NCBI GenBank assembly: GCA_018287875.1
Contig: JAGVVL010000022.1
Span: 1,798,001-1,862,000 of the forward strand
Direction of reading: 5' to 3'
Origin: Nigrospora sphaerica
Taxonomy: Eukaryota; Ascomycota; Sordariomycetes; Amphisphaeriales; Apiosporaceae
DNA: 64,000 bases
The notes beneath the pieces are model-generated. The model made no database searches. It saw only the letters and a list, made by a program, of their open reading frames with translations, and was not told the origin of the DNA. The first letter of the stretch is position 1, and each line of letters starts with the position of its first letter. Made by a program: the position numbers and the translations under genes. This document shows, piece after piece, positions 55,152-64,000 of this stretch.

Positions 55152-57077
55152 CGACGCCTCGGTACGCTGTCGCCGGTGTGTGCGGGCTGCGGCGCGCGCG
55201 CGGGGGCGTTTTTGCTTATGTTCTTCTTTTCTGCATCGGCCCGGGAGCGGGAAAACGGCAATTTGGGAGTTTGGGGTTGGGCAGGGTTCTTTTTTAAACA
55301 AGCAAGCCTGTTTTCTTGCTTACGCATACGGGACGGGGTCGAGACCAGACTTGCGTTGGGGAAGGGGGGCCCAGCCGTAGGCTAGGTTACGACGGCATCG
55401 CCGTTATCAACAATTGTGTTTCACGGTTGCGGGAGAATAAACCCCGTCCGGCGACGGGCGAGACTGTTACGAGAGGGTTTCCTGCTACGGGATACCCGGT
55501 CAATACAACACGGGGTTTCTGGTCTTGTTCGCGCGTAAGGGCGGGCGACCCGTGACAGGCCGGGAGCCGGGAGAACGGGACGACACTGGACGCACCGATG
55601 CCGCGCCAGGGGAACACCGCCCGATTCATTTCAGAAGGGCCACAAGGCCAGCCCGGCCGACAGTTTCCCCCAGAGCCGGGCCGCCGGGTAGGGAAAGGCG
55701 AGCAGCCCCGTGCCCCGAGGGGCCTCGTGGGCGTATTATCCCGTGGCCGCGAGCTGGTAGTCGCCATCGAGGGCGCAAAAGCCCCGGCGGCAGCACGGGC
55801 TCACGGGACGCCGACGAGCTGCCCTGGAGACGTGCCCAGGCCTGCGGTTCCCTCCGGCCCAGAACCGGGGCGCGCGCGCGGGGCGTGTGCGTGTGTCATC
55901 GAGCTGACAATTGCAAGACAAAGAGCTTTCGAATGCTTATCGAAATCGTCGGCGACGGGGAGAGGACGCGCGCTTTCGGGGGAGGGAAGGGAGCCGGCGG
56001 GCCGGGGGAGGGCCCCTCCCCGCCAAGGTCGCGCGCCCAAATGGCAGCAACAATTTTAAAAAAATCCCCATGAGACTTTTTTTATGGGCGGCCGTGCTAA
56101 CGTTACAGCCCAGCCCACCCCCATCTCCCACCACCCTCGCTCGCTCCCCCGGCGGCGGGGGGGAGTCCGGAAGGGGATTCATTGTACGTAATTGCGCGAG
56201 GCCCCCTCCCCATGATGTCGGCGTAGGGGCTGGTATGTCTCGACGAATGCGGACGGTGCGGCCGGTGCGTGGGGGGTTGGGCGCACCGCAGGACATTGGT
56301 TATTACCGCTTAAGATCGGATGGGGAGCAGCCCGTCATCCTTTCCCCTTTAGCGAACAGTACGGACGTCGTCGCAGGCGGTCTAGACCGCGGGCGGACAA
56401 AAGATTGTAACAGCGGCGCCGGTAGGGCCACCCCGAGGGGACAGCTGAAGGCATTTTTCGGGTCGGGTCCCGTCATCCGGGCGATGGGGTTGACGTTTGG
56501 GCCGCGTGGGACGCTTTCTTTATACTGGACAGGCCTGCCGGGCTCGACGGGCAGAGGGGCGGCGACGCGACACGCCGTGGTGGCCCGGCCGCCGCAGGTA
56601 CATCCCTTCCCCCCGACCGCAGACGCATGCAAAAGACGGATCAGGAACAAAACCTTCTGTCGACCATACTGTCGGGGGCGGCCCCCTTACCGGCCGTTCC
56701 TAGGCTGCCAGGGCGGCTGCCGAAGGGCGCAAGAGGCAACAAAACCCTTTTCCTTGCCTTCCCCACTGCTCCTCGCTAGTCGTGCCGTTCGGCGTCTTTC
56801 CAGACCCATGTGGCAAGGCGGGCTCCAGTTTAGCACCGGGAAGCTGGAATGGGCTCCCAGGGCTCCCAGGGCTCCCAGGGCTGGTATAACACTAGCTTCA
56901 ATTGCGTGATTGGCCCCATCGATGATGACGGCGAAAACTCGGTTCTCTTATAGGGATACTCGTGCGCCGTTGAAGCAAGCCCCTGAGTAAGTCGGCCAGA
57001 CCACAGAGTTTCGCGAGCTAGTCGACCACCAGAAAGCTTCCGAAGCAAACGCTTTCTGCTCCTTGTGCGCGCCCATC
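55152..57077. other. GC-rich intergenic region
   Basis: 1.9 kb between the PAH gene and the UNC93-like gene. Long frames are open here on several phases because of GC richness (for example 55911-56909), but they lack an ATG start in context and any family block, and composition is Arg/Pro/Gly/Ala noise. It contains a 9-bp tandem repeat at 56852-56882. Confidence 0.6.
56852..56882. repeat. 9-bp tandem repeat
   Basis: Three perfect copies of GGCTCCCAG plus a partial fourth, about 200 bp upstream of the UNC93-like start. Confidence 0.85.
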
Positions 57078-58578
57078 ATGGTCACCACCACTACTGCGTC
57101 GGCGTCGGGCCCGGCCGTGGGCCCCGAGGCGACGACGCCGAAAAAGTCCTTCTTCCGCTCCGTGCCCTTCCAGATCGCCGTGGCCTGCGGCGTGTCCTTC
57201 ACGGCGCCCGGCATGTGGGATGCGCTGGGCGGGCTGGGCGCCGGCGGCGCCGCCGAGCCCTACGCCGTGTCGGCGGCCAACGCGCTCGTGTACGGCCTCT
57301 TCGCCGTCATGTGCGTGGCCGCCGGCGCCATCAACAACCGCATCGGCCTCGCCTACGGCCTCGCCATCGGCGCCGTCGGCTACCCGCTGTACGGCGCCGG
57401 CCTGTACACCAACAACATCAACGCGACGACGTGGTTCATGCTCTTCGGCAGCGCCATCTGCGGCATCTCGGCCGGCTTCTTCTGGGCCGCCGAGGCGGCC
57501 ATCATCATCGGCTACCCCTCGCCCAAGGACCGCGCCTTCTACCTGGCCGTCTGGCAGACGGCCAAGGCGGCGGGCCCCATCGTCGGCGGCGCCATCAACC
57601 TCGGGCTCAACGCGCAAAAGTCGACGCCGGGCTCCGTCGGCTCGGCCACCTACATCGTCTTCATCGTCATCATGTGCCTGGGCCTGCCCATCGCGCTGTG
57701 CCTCAGCCCGGCCGAGAAGGTGCACCGCGGCGACGGCACCAAGGTGGTGGTGAGCAAGGCGCCCAGCTGGGGCGCCGAGTTCAAGGCCGTCTGGGACCTG
57801 ATGCGGTCGCGGCGCATCCTGCTGCTGCTGCCGGCCTTCTTCATCAGCTACTTCTACAACGGCTTCATGAGCACCTGGCTGACCACCTACTTCACCGTGC
57901 GGGCGCGCGCCTTCTCCTCCTTCTTCACCAACTTCGCCGGCATCTTCAGCTCCTTCATCATCGCGTCGCTGCTCGACCGCCAGTCCATCTTCATCAAGAC
58001 GCGGGCCAAGATCGCCTTCTCCGCCATCGTGGCCATCCTCGTCGGCACGTGGATCTGGGCCATCATCCTGCAGAAGCAGTTTTACGACGCGCCGAAGCCG
58101 CCGTCGTGGGACTGGTTCACGCCCGGCTTCAACAAGTCGTACGCGCTCGTCTTCTTCTGGATGTTCGGCGGCCAGGCCTTCCAGCAGTTCCTGTACTGGC
58201 TCGTCGGCCAGTACGCGACCGACCTCTCGTCGCTCTCGCACCACACGGGCATCCTCCGCGGCTTCGAGGCCCTGGGCCAGACCGTGGCTTGGGCGTAAGC
58301 AGAACCCTCCCTCCCCTCATCGAAAAGCGTCTCCGCAGCGGGCTAACGTGACCTTCTTCTCCAGTATGCAAAGCCAGGGCAACGCCAACCACTTTGTGAG
58401 CATCGGTCTCAACTTCGGTGTTCTGCTCATCAGCATCTTCCCCACCTGGATCGTGCTCTCCGAACTCGAGCACAGCCACGAGATCGAAATTCGCGGGGAC
58501 GACGTAAGTGAGCCCGAGGCGGCCGCCGTGCCGAGCGACCAGTCTTCAGTTCAAAAGCAGACAGCCGAAGTAAAATAG
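57078..58578 (+). CDS. UNC93-like major facilitator superfamily transporter
   Basis: Two exons, 57078-58294 and 58365-58578 (70-nt intron, GTAAGC donor, CTAAC branch), giving 476 aa. The ATG at 57078 is the first in frame. The protein is polytopic with about 11-12 hydrophobic segments, beginning with FQIAVACGVSFTAPGMWDAL (about 31-50). The early GMWDALGGLGAGG, LYGAGLYTNN and the FFWAAEAAIIIGYP block are typical of fungal UNC93/DUF895 MFS proteins. A long cytoplasmic loop (AEKVHRGDGTKVVVSKAPSW) separates the halves, and the tail is hydrophilic and acidic. Yeast relatives sit in the plasma or endomembranes; the substrates of the group are poorly defined, so none is assigned. Codon third positions are nearly always G or C. 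It has no visible link to the PKS beyond being 11 kb away. Confidence 0.88.
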
Positions 58579-59483
58579 CCTCCACGTCGGCTGCCGCTGA
58601 TTTAGTACGCGCTACTGTGCTTCAACAGCACTCTTAATGATAATGAGCATACCCCTTTGCGAACGTCGTAGTACCGCATGTCTCCCTCGGTGTGATGACG
58701 AGTCTACACGCTCTCGGCCACGTACGGTCGAAGCGCTTGGCTGTGGTGTTGTGATAGCGATCAGTCACGGGCATCGTGATACGGCGGGCAAATCCCCATC
58801 GATGGCGTGGGTCAAATGAGGGCGACGAGAGCGAAGCTTTGAATCGGCAACGACCTGTGCAGCACCCGCATGCTCCGTCCCCCGACGACGGACGCGAAGG
58901 AAACGCGCCTGGGCACCGTAGATGTAGACGAACGTGGACCTATGTTCAGCTCGCCTCCCATTGTAGACGGATGGATGCCAACGTGAATACGGAATGCCGG
59001 CTCATATCCCATGGGATTGAGGGAGTAAAAGAGGGAGGGAGCGAGGGAAGGTTCTTTTGGGGCTGGCGCTAGTGGCTCTGGATTGCGGTAAGTGGAGCAG
59101 ATATAGAAGTACAGAAAGTATGGGAAGTACCTAAGGCGGGTACTTAGGTGAGAGGAAAGAGCATCCTTGCAGCCCCGGTCGCCCATGCCAGTCAGTGCAG
59201 GGCCCAGGCAAGGCTGTAGCTGCACGGTTGAGCTCTGCTTTCTGTCTTTCACATTTCGGCCATCGACTTCATCGTCGCCCTCACCTACGGCTGCCAATTT
59301 CCTCCATCCATCCTGGGAGCCCAGCACATCGACGACGACTAACCCCCCCCCGCGCCCCGTAGCAACCGCATTGCTTGGGATTCCATCCCAGTCGGATAGC
59401 AAGGCGCTCTTTTCGCCCAGCACCGCGCTTGCACGCGCATCCGTGACGACGCTCGACCCGCCTCGCGCGACGCGCCGCCCACC
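58579..59483. other. Intergenic region
   Basis: 3' end of the UNC93-like gene and promoter/leader of the zinc-finger gene. A small inverted repeat ACCTAAG/CTTAGGT lies at 59129-59149. The 58812-59981 minus-strand frame running through here is a chance frame. Confidence 0.6.
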
Positions 59484-60564
59484 ATGGGGAAGAAGAAGCG
59501 CGGTCACCCCGATGTTGAGGACATCCTGGCCCGGCCCTGGTGCTACTACTGCGAGCGCGACTTTGAGGACCTGAAGCTGCTCATCTCCCACCAGAAGGCC
59601 AAGCATTTCAAATGCGATCGCTGCGGCCGGCGGCTGAACACGGCCGGTGGCTTGTCGGTGCACATGAACCAGGTCCACAAGGAGTCCTTGTCGCATGTTG
59701 AGAACGCACTGCCTAACCGTCAGGGCCTCGACGTCGAGATCTTCGGCATTGAGGGCATCCCCGAGGACGTCGTCCAGCAGCACAACCAGCGCATCATCCA
59801 GAACTTCTACCAGGCCCAGGCCGACCGCTTCGCCGCCACCGGCAACCCCCCGCCCGGCCAGAGCAGCAAGAACCCGCCCAAGAAGATCCGCGTCGAGACC
59901 CCGGAAGAGATCAAGGCTCGTCTGGCGGAGCATCGCGCGCGCGTCGCTGCCCAGAAGGCCGCCGGTGGGGTGCCCACCCATACGCCGCCCGTTGGCCTGC
60001 CCGATGGCCAGAGTCCAGCCCAGAGCGCGTCGCCTGGCACCTTTGTACTTACCCCCAGGCCTCCCCCCGCTTTTTGGCCACGGAGTGCTGACTGTAGTGC
60101 CGCAGAACTCTCCCTTCCCACCTCCTGGTGGTCAGTATCCCGGCTTCCCCCCACAAGGCGCTCCTGGCTTCACTCCTCCCCCCCAATACCCGCAGGGCGG
60201 CTTCAACTACCCTCCTTCGAACCTCCCCACAAGGCCGGGAGCGACGGGCCCGGCAACTACGGGCCTTCCGCCCCGTCCTGGACAGCCCAGCTTCCCCGGC
60301 TACTTAAGCCAAGCGTCGACGGCGGACGAACTGGTGGCGGCCGGCCGGCAGCAGGGCGACGACATCGACCACATCATCCGGATGGCCGAGGCGGGCATCA
60401 AGCCCGGCGGCAACAAGGGCGACGAGGCGCCGGCCGAGGAGAAGAAGTCCAAGAAGGACAAGGACAAGAACGTGCGCATGGTGTACGACGACGAGCTAAG
60501 CCCGGAGGAGAGGATGGCCGCCATGCCGCGGTACGCCTTTGTCCCCGAGGCGGCGGCGGCGTAG
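59484..60564 (+). CDS. BuGZ/ZNF207-like C2H2 zinc-finger protein
   Basis: Two exons, 59484-60044 and 60106-60564, giving 339 aa. The 61-nt intron has donor GTACTT and acceptor CCGCAG. Without splicing the frame runs on into non-conserved sequence, while the second exon is in another phase. Two adjacent C2H2 fingers sit at the extreme N-terminus: Cys20, Cys23, His36, His41 and Cys44, Cys47, His60, His65. They are embedded in ARPWCYYCERDFEDLKLLIS and HQKAKHFKCDRCGRRLNTAG. Downstream VHKESLSHVENALPNR and EIFGIEGIPEDV match the block that follows the fingers in human ZNF207/BuGZ. The middle is Pro/Gly/Tyr-rich and disordered, as in BuGZ, which phase-separates on microtubules and stabilises Bub3 through a GLEBS motif. 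I do not see a clear GLEBS motif here. The tail has a Lys-rich block and NVRMVYDDELSPEERMAAM. Roles in mitosis or splicing are inferred from the family. Confidence 0.88.
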
Positions 60565-61412
60565 GAGGAGGACCAAGGGCACGGCGGACGGGGATATGTC
60601 GCTGTACCATAAGACGGCGGACCGTCGCGCGCCGCCGTTTTCGGCTATCGGGACGCAACGGGCCCAAGATACTGCCACGGCCGGTGGGCTCCGGACACCC
60701 ACATTTTACGGCCCAGGCGGGTGGGCGTGGAACCACGCTCTTAGATTGCAACAGGCTCTCGCCAAAGCTACCAGGTAGCCACACAATGGACGCGGCACTG
60801 CGACAAGGCTCTCGTCTGCTCTTGTTGGCCAAGAAATGCAAGGAGACGGGCAAAAGCTTCCCCCCGAAGCCATGCCCCCGTAGAGGCTGGAGCGGAGAAA
60901 GCCGACACCCAGTCCCGCACTCTCCCGTCTCTCGTACCCCGTCCCCACTGGGCTTCCCAGCCCACACAACCCGTGGCCGGCCCGGCCGCTCTGTCGGTGT
61001 TTTTCATGGTGTGGGCGGATGGATGGATGGACAGTCGCGCCTGGAAAACAGAAGGGAGGCTGCTTTATGTAAGACATGGGCTCGCTCGCACTGCAACTGG
61101 GGGAGGGGGTATGAACCATGTCCAGCCCCTGGACAAGACTACGGAGACCTCTGGGGGGCCGGGGAAGGTGTGTCTGCCATGCTTGTTCTTCTAACTACCT
61201 GTATCTTTGTCATATTATCAATGTTTCCTTGCCGGCAATGACGTATGCCATGTATGAAAAATGCCCGTCGTGAGATTCTCTATCCTAGCTGACGGAGGAG
61301 TCGCCCGCTCCGACACGACCCATCTTGTGGTGTGGGTTCCTTTTCTCCTTGGCATTTCATATTTCAAGAGTCCGAACGGAGACACCCAAAGGCAGACAGT
61401 CCGGATCGTTCC
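60565..61412. other. Convergent intergenic region
   Basis: The zinc-finger gene and the D-threonine-aldolase-like gene end towards each other here. No gene is seen; a GGAT tetranucleotide run occurs near 61018-61031. Confidence 0.6.
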
Positions 61413-62621
61413 TCACTGCACCATGCCGCGGGCGTCGACGGTCCATATCTCCTCGAGGACGCCGCGGCGGTGGGCGTAGTAGCGGTCGTGCAGGTTGATG
61501 GTGGGGTCGATGTGGCTGGGGAGCATGTCGACGACGTCGCCGACGTTGAGGGGCGGGACGGCGTCGTCGTCGTCCCAGACGAGGGAGCCGTGCTCGTCGC
61601 CGAGCACGCCGTAGCGGTAGCGCGCGTCGGCGCAGGCGGCGAGCCCGCTGTCCGTCGTCAGCGACTTGAGGCCGGCGTCGATGGTGACGGCGCGCGGGCC
61701 CTGGCGGCTCAGCACGGTGGCGCGGACGGCGAGGGCGTGCCGGTACGGCGGCGGCGCGGCGTCGGGCCCCGCGCCGGCGTCCCGCAGCGCCGCCGCGTAG
61801 TCCGTGTCCATGAAGATGAAGGACCCCGGCTGCACCTCGGTCACGCCCGGCACCGTCGCGCAGAACTCGGCCGTGCCCGTGCCGCCCGTCGTCACGACGT
61901 CGACGGCGTGGCCCGCGGCGCGCAGCGCCGCCGCCGTGCCCGTCAGCGTGGCCATGGCCGCGAGGCAGGCGGCGCGCCGCTCGTCGCGGCCGGCCACGTG
62001 CTGCAGGTGGCCCTCGTAGCCCTGGACGCCGACGAGGCGGAGGCGCGGCAGGGCGGCGACGCGGGCGGCGAGGGCGAGGGCGGGCGCGCCAGGCGCGACG
62101 CCGGTGCGGTGGAGGCCGACGTCGAGGTCGAGCAGCACGTCGAGGGGCGGCGGCGCCCGCGCGTCGCCGGCCGCCGCCGCGGCGAGGGCGGCGTCGATGG
62201 CCCCGGCGCCCTCGGCGCTGTCGACGACGATGCGGAGCTGCCCCGGGTGGCGGCGCGCGAGGGCGACGAGGCGGGCGACCTTGGGCCCGCCGATGACCTC
62301 GCACGTGATGAGCAGGTCGGTGAAGCCGCGGGCGGCGAGGGCCTCGGCCTCGCTCAGCTTGGCGACGCAGCCGCCCGTGGCGCCGGCGGCGACGAGCCGC
62401 CGCGCCAGCGCCGCGCACTTGGTCGTCTTGAGGTGCGGCCGCACCCGCACGCCGAGCGGTAGCAGCGTCCCCATGAGCTGCGCGATGTTGGCCTCCATGA
62501 CGTCCAGGTCCACCACCATGGACGGCGTGTCCAGGCTCGCCAGCGTGTCGCCCACGCGCGGCGCGTAGGCCGTATAGGGCGTGGCCGGCACGGCGTCGGC
62601 CGAGGGAGGCGAAGTCGTCAT
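61413..62621 (-). CDS. D-threonine aldolase / D-serine dehydratase-like PLP enzyme
   Basis: Single exon of 402 aa with the start ATG at 62619-62621. It is a fold-type III (alanine-racemase-like) PLP enzyme. The PLP lysine is Lys65 in VRVRPHLKTTKCAAL, after the LDTPSMVVDLDVMEANIAQL strand typical of this group. Middle motifs include VVTTGGTGTAEF, which contacts the cofactor phosphate, and GSFIFMDTDYA. Near the C-terminus the metal-binding site reads PSHIDPTINLHD, with His370 and Asp372. A His-x-Asp pair is what D-threonine aldolases use for their divalent metal, while eukaryotic D-serine dehydratases carry His-x-Cys, so a D-threonine/D-hydroxyamino-acid aldolase is favoured. It would cleave D-beta-hydroxy amino acids to glycine and an aldehyde. 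No targeting signal is seen. The gene is extremely GC-rich, with third positions almost exclusively G/C and long Ala runs. Confidence 0.88.
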   Translation of the reverse strand: MTTSPPSADAVPATPYTAYAPRVGDTLASLDTPSMVVDLDVMEANIAQLMGTLLPLGVRVRPHLKTTKCAALARRLVAAGATGGCVAKLSEAEALAARGFTDLLITCEVIGGPKVARLVALARRHPGQLRIVVDSAEGAGAIDAALAAAAAGDARAPPPLDVLLDLDVGLHRTGVAPGAPALALAARVAALPRLRLVGVQGYEGHLQHVAGRDERRAACLAAMATLTGTAAALRAAGHAVDVVTTGGTGTAEFCATVPGVTEVQPGSFIFMDTDYAAALRDAGAGPDAAPPPYRHALAVRATVLSRQGPRAVTIDAGLKSLTTDSGLAACADARYRYGVLGDEHGSLVWDDDDAVPPLNVGDVVDMLPSHIDPTINLHDRYYAHRRGVLEEIWTVDARGMVQ

Positions 62622-63579
62622 GGTTCTTTGGTGCCGAGGCGAGATGAGGGAAGCGGGCTGCTTTATTCTTACTCAACCGCCTTTCGCCGTACCTGCCCTT
62701 TCGGGCGATGGATTGGTAAAGAGGGGGGGACGGGGATTAAACAGGCGGCGAGGGTGACGATGTCGTGAGGGAGTCGGGTGGAAAAGATGCGAAGAGGAGG
62801 TGCTATGTGATCGTTGAGGGAGAAGAAGAAGATGGGAACGGGCCGACTTACATACCTATAGCTTCTCCCGCGACCTCTCGGCACGAGGGTTAGTTATAGC
62901 TCTCTACTTGAAGAACCAACGGAACTTAGAATTTCGATACCTCACCCCCTTCCGGCTCCAAAACTCAACAGGGCGCTCGCTTCACTCAGCGACAGGACGC
63001 GTTCCGGCGACGGTCCCTCCCGATGTCGCCGTGCGACGGGCCAGCTCCGATGCCCAGAAAAGCGCGAAAGCGGGGGAGCACCGGTTTATCAGTTGCTAGT
63101 GCCCACCACTCTCCTCCGCACTTTCGTTGTATCTCCATCGCACGTCGGGCAACATCCCGGGGGGGAAAGGCCTGGGGTTGCCATTATCACACCTTGATAC
63201 GTAATCGGCGCACTATATATATCGGCGGCCCGGCACTTATTCGCCGTCCTTTCCCGGAACCCCAGGATGGACCTCTCTTGGATTGTCTCCCGTTTGTCCC
63301 AGGCATTTCCTCCCTCCTCGCGGGCCGTTCTCGCGTCTCCGACGGCAAGTTCGGCTAATAATGAAGAGATGTGCATGCGTCACCGCCTGCGCATCCGCCT
63401 GGCATCACCTGTCGACAGGATCCTACGCTCTCGATAGGGTCGCGCGGCGTCGTCAGACACGGGAAGTTGCACAAGGAGGCAATGCAGCGATGAAGGCGTT
63501 GTATATGTCTTTTATGCTTCTGCTTGGCGTGGGCTAAAACGCAACCTGGGTATTGGGTATGGGGGTATCCGATCATTTC
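62622..63579. other. Intergenic region
   Basis: Promoter side of the aldolase-like gene and 3' side of the PAN-like gene, both on the minus strand. A TATATATA stretch lies near 63213-63220. No gene is seen. Confidence 0.6.
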
Positions 63580-64000
63580 TCATAAAATCATCTCGCGCTC
63601 GCCAAAGATCGTCATCGCCGTCGTCGTCGGCGCCGGCGTCCCTTTGGCCCGCCCCCGAGGGCCCCCGACCCTGACGCGCATCTTCTTCCAGCACGTGGGG
63701 GTGCCGCTTTCGGGCGCCCGACCCCAGCCCGCGCCGCAGCACGATGCGTCCTGGGCGCAGGCGTCGGCACACGCCTCGAACGAGGCCGTGGCCAGGCTGC
63801 CTTCCGGCACCACGCCGCCGGCGACGCCCGCCTCGTAGTCGCAGAGGATGCGGAACGCCGACCCGTCCGCCGCCGCGTACATGGTGCCGTTGCTCGCCGG
63901 GCACGCGACGCGGTTCGTGAGCGACGTCGTCGTGGACGAAGCTACTGTTGATGTCCGGTTGCCCAAGACGTCGGCGGGCGGTGCAATGAGCGGCGTCGCA
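63580..64000 (-). CDS. PAN/apple-like cysteine-rich protein, 3' part (cut by window edge)
   Basis: A minus-strand frame is open from the right edge to a stop at 63580-63582. There is no ATG in context inside the window, so the N-terminus lies beyond it. The visible 139 residues begin with a Ser/Thr-rich stretch (STVASSTTTSLTNR). A Cys-rich segment follows: VACPASNGTMYAAADGSAFR, LCDYEAG, FEACADACAQDASCCGAGWG and TCWKK. The order C-P-x5-Y...F-x-I-x-C...F-x-x-C-x-x-x-C...C-x-x...C-W/Y matches the PAN/apple-like domains found in secreted or membrane-anchored fungal proteins, often as CPxxxGTxY...FEACxxxCA. The tail after CWKK (RVRVGGPRGRAKGTPAP onward) does not look conserved, so an intron near 63685 may change the real C-terminus. 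Probably secreted or cell-surface. The assignment is by pattern only. Confidence 0.5.
   Translation of the reverse strand, partial: ATPLIAPPADVLGNRTSTVASSTTTSLTNRVACPASNGTMYAAADGSAFRILCDYEAGVAGGVVPEGSLATASFEACADACAQDASCCGAGWGRAPESGTPTCWKKMRVRVGGPRGRAKGTPAPTTTAMTIFGEREMIL

Noticed and set aside
55911..56909. 332-codon plus-strand open frame
   Set aside because: It starts at a non-ATG codon. Its composition is Arg/Gly/Pro/Ala noise, it runs through the 9-bp repeat, and it has no domain block. GC-rich DNA keeps frames open by chance.
57018..58244. Minus-strand frame and a third plus-strand frame across the UNC93-like gene
   Set aside because: Composition shadows (Gly/Arg/Val- or Arg/His-rich) of the transporter; only the chosen frame gives membrane segments.
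58812..59981. 389-codon minus-strand frame
   Set aside because: It overlaps the well-supported zinc-finger gene on the other strand and has no recognisable motif.
60045..61241. Unspliced continuation of the zinc-finger frame to 585 aa
   Set aside because: Conserved Pro/Gly/Tyr and C-terminal blocks continue in another phase after a good 61-nt intron; the read-through tail is noise.
1..64000. tRNA genes, CRISPR arrays, intact transposons
   Set aside because: I saw no paired A/B boxes, no regularly spaced repeats with unique spacers, and no transposase or reverse-transcriptase motifs on either strand. A tRNA or repeat search program would be decisive.

Overview
The window is nuclear DNA of a filamentous ascomycete (Pezizomycotina, most likely Sordariomycetes). 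The evidence is short introns of about 50-160 nt with GTRNGT donors and CTAAC/CTGAC branch points, CT-rich leaders, an iterative highly reducing polyketide synthase, a patatin/NB-ARC/TPR receptor, and a fungal complement of SPA2, SLX4, NBP2, SSU72 and UTP4. I cannot name the species. I rebuilt 17 complete or near-complete protein genes by joining exons at splice sites. There is also one low-confidence proline-rich gene, one decayed gene and one gene cut by the right edge. I found no tRNA, rRNA, CRISPR array or intact transposon.

Layout. 0-2 kb: mitochondrial HAD/FCP1-like phosphatase (+). 2.2-5.9 kb: NOD-like receptor with patatin, NB-ARC and near-identical TPR units (+). 6.2-6.9 kb: decayed coding remnant (-). 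7.2-8.0 kb: proline-rich hypothetical gene (-). 8.7-10.0 kb: NUDT19/PCD1-like Nudix hydrolase ending in a peroxisomal AKL signal (-). 10.6-13.1 kb: SLX4 (-). 13.8-14.2 kb: ribosomal protein eS21 (+). 15.3-17.7 kb: class I CPD photolyase (+). 19.1-21.9 kb: SPA2 (-). 26.5-27.4 kb: SSU72 (-). 32.1-33.7 kb: NBP2-like SH3 adaptor (+). 34.5-35.5 kb: FSH1/LovG-type serine hydrolase (-). 38.6-46.0 kb: highly reducing PKS (+). 46.7-49.5 kb: UTP4 (+). 50.3-51.2 kb: short-chain dehydrogenase (+). 51.9-53.5 kb: succinate-semialdehyde-type aldehyde dehydrogenase (+). 54.5-55.2 kb: small PAH-domain protein (+). 57.1-58.6 kb: UNC93-like transporter (+). 59.5-60.6 kb: BuGZ/ZNF207-like zinc-finger protein (+). 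61.4-62.6 kb: D-threonine-aldolase-like PLP enzyme (-). 63.6-64.0 kb: PAN-like Cys-rich protein, cut by the edge (-).

How they fit together. Most of the window is housekeeping: ribosome biogenesis (UTP4, eS21), transcription (SSU72), DNA repair (SLX4, photolyase) and polarity/signalling (SPA2, NBP2). Two accessory islands stand out. The first is the immune-receptor-like patatin-NLR beside a decayed gene. The second is a divergent pair: a PKS with no release domain and no methyltransferase, next to a hydrolase of the family that contains the polyketide-releasing LovG. The PKS/hydrolase pair is the best candidate for an undescribed functional system. The SDR, aldehyde dehydrogenase and UNC93 genes lie beyond UTP4 and may or may not belong to it.
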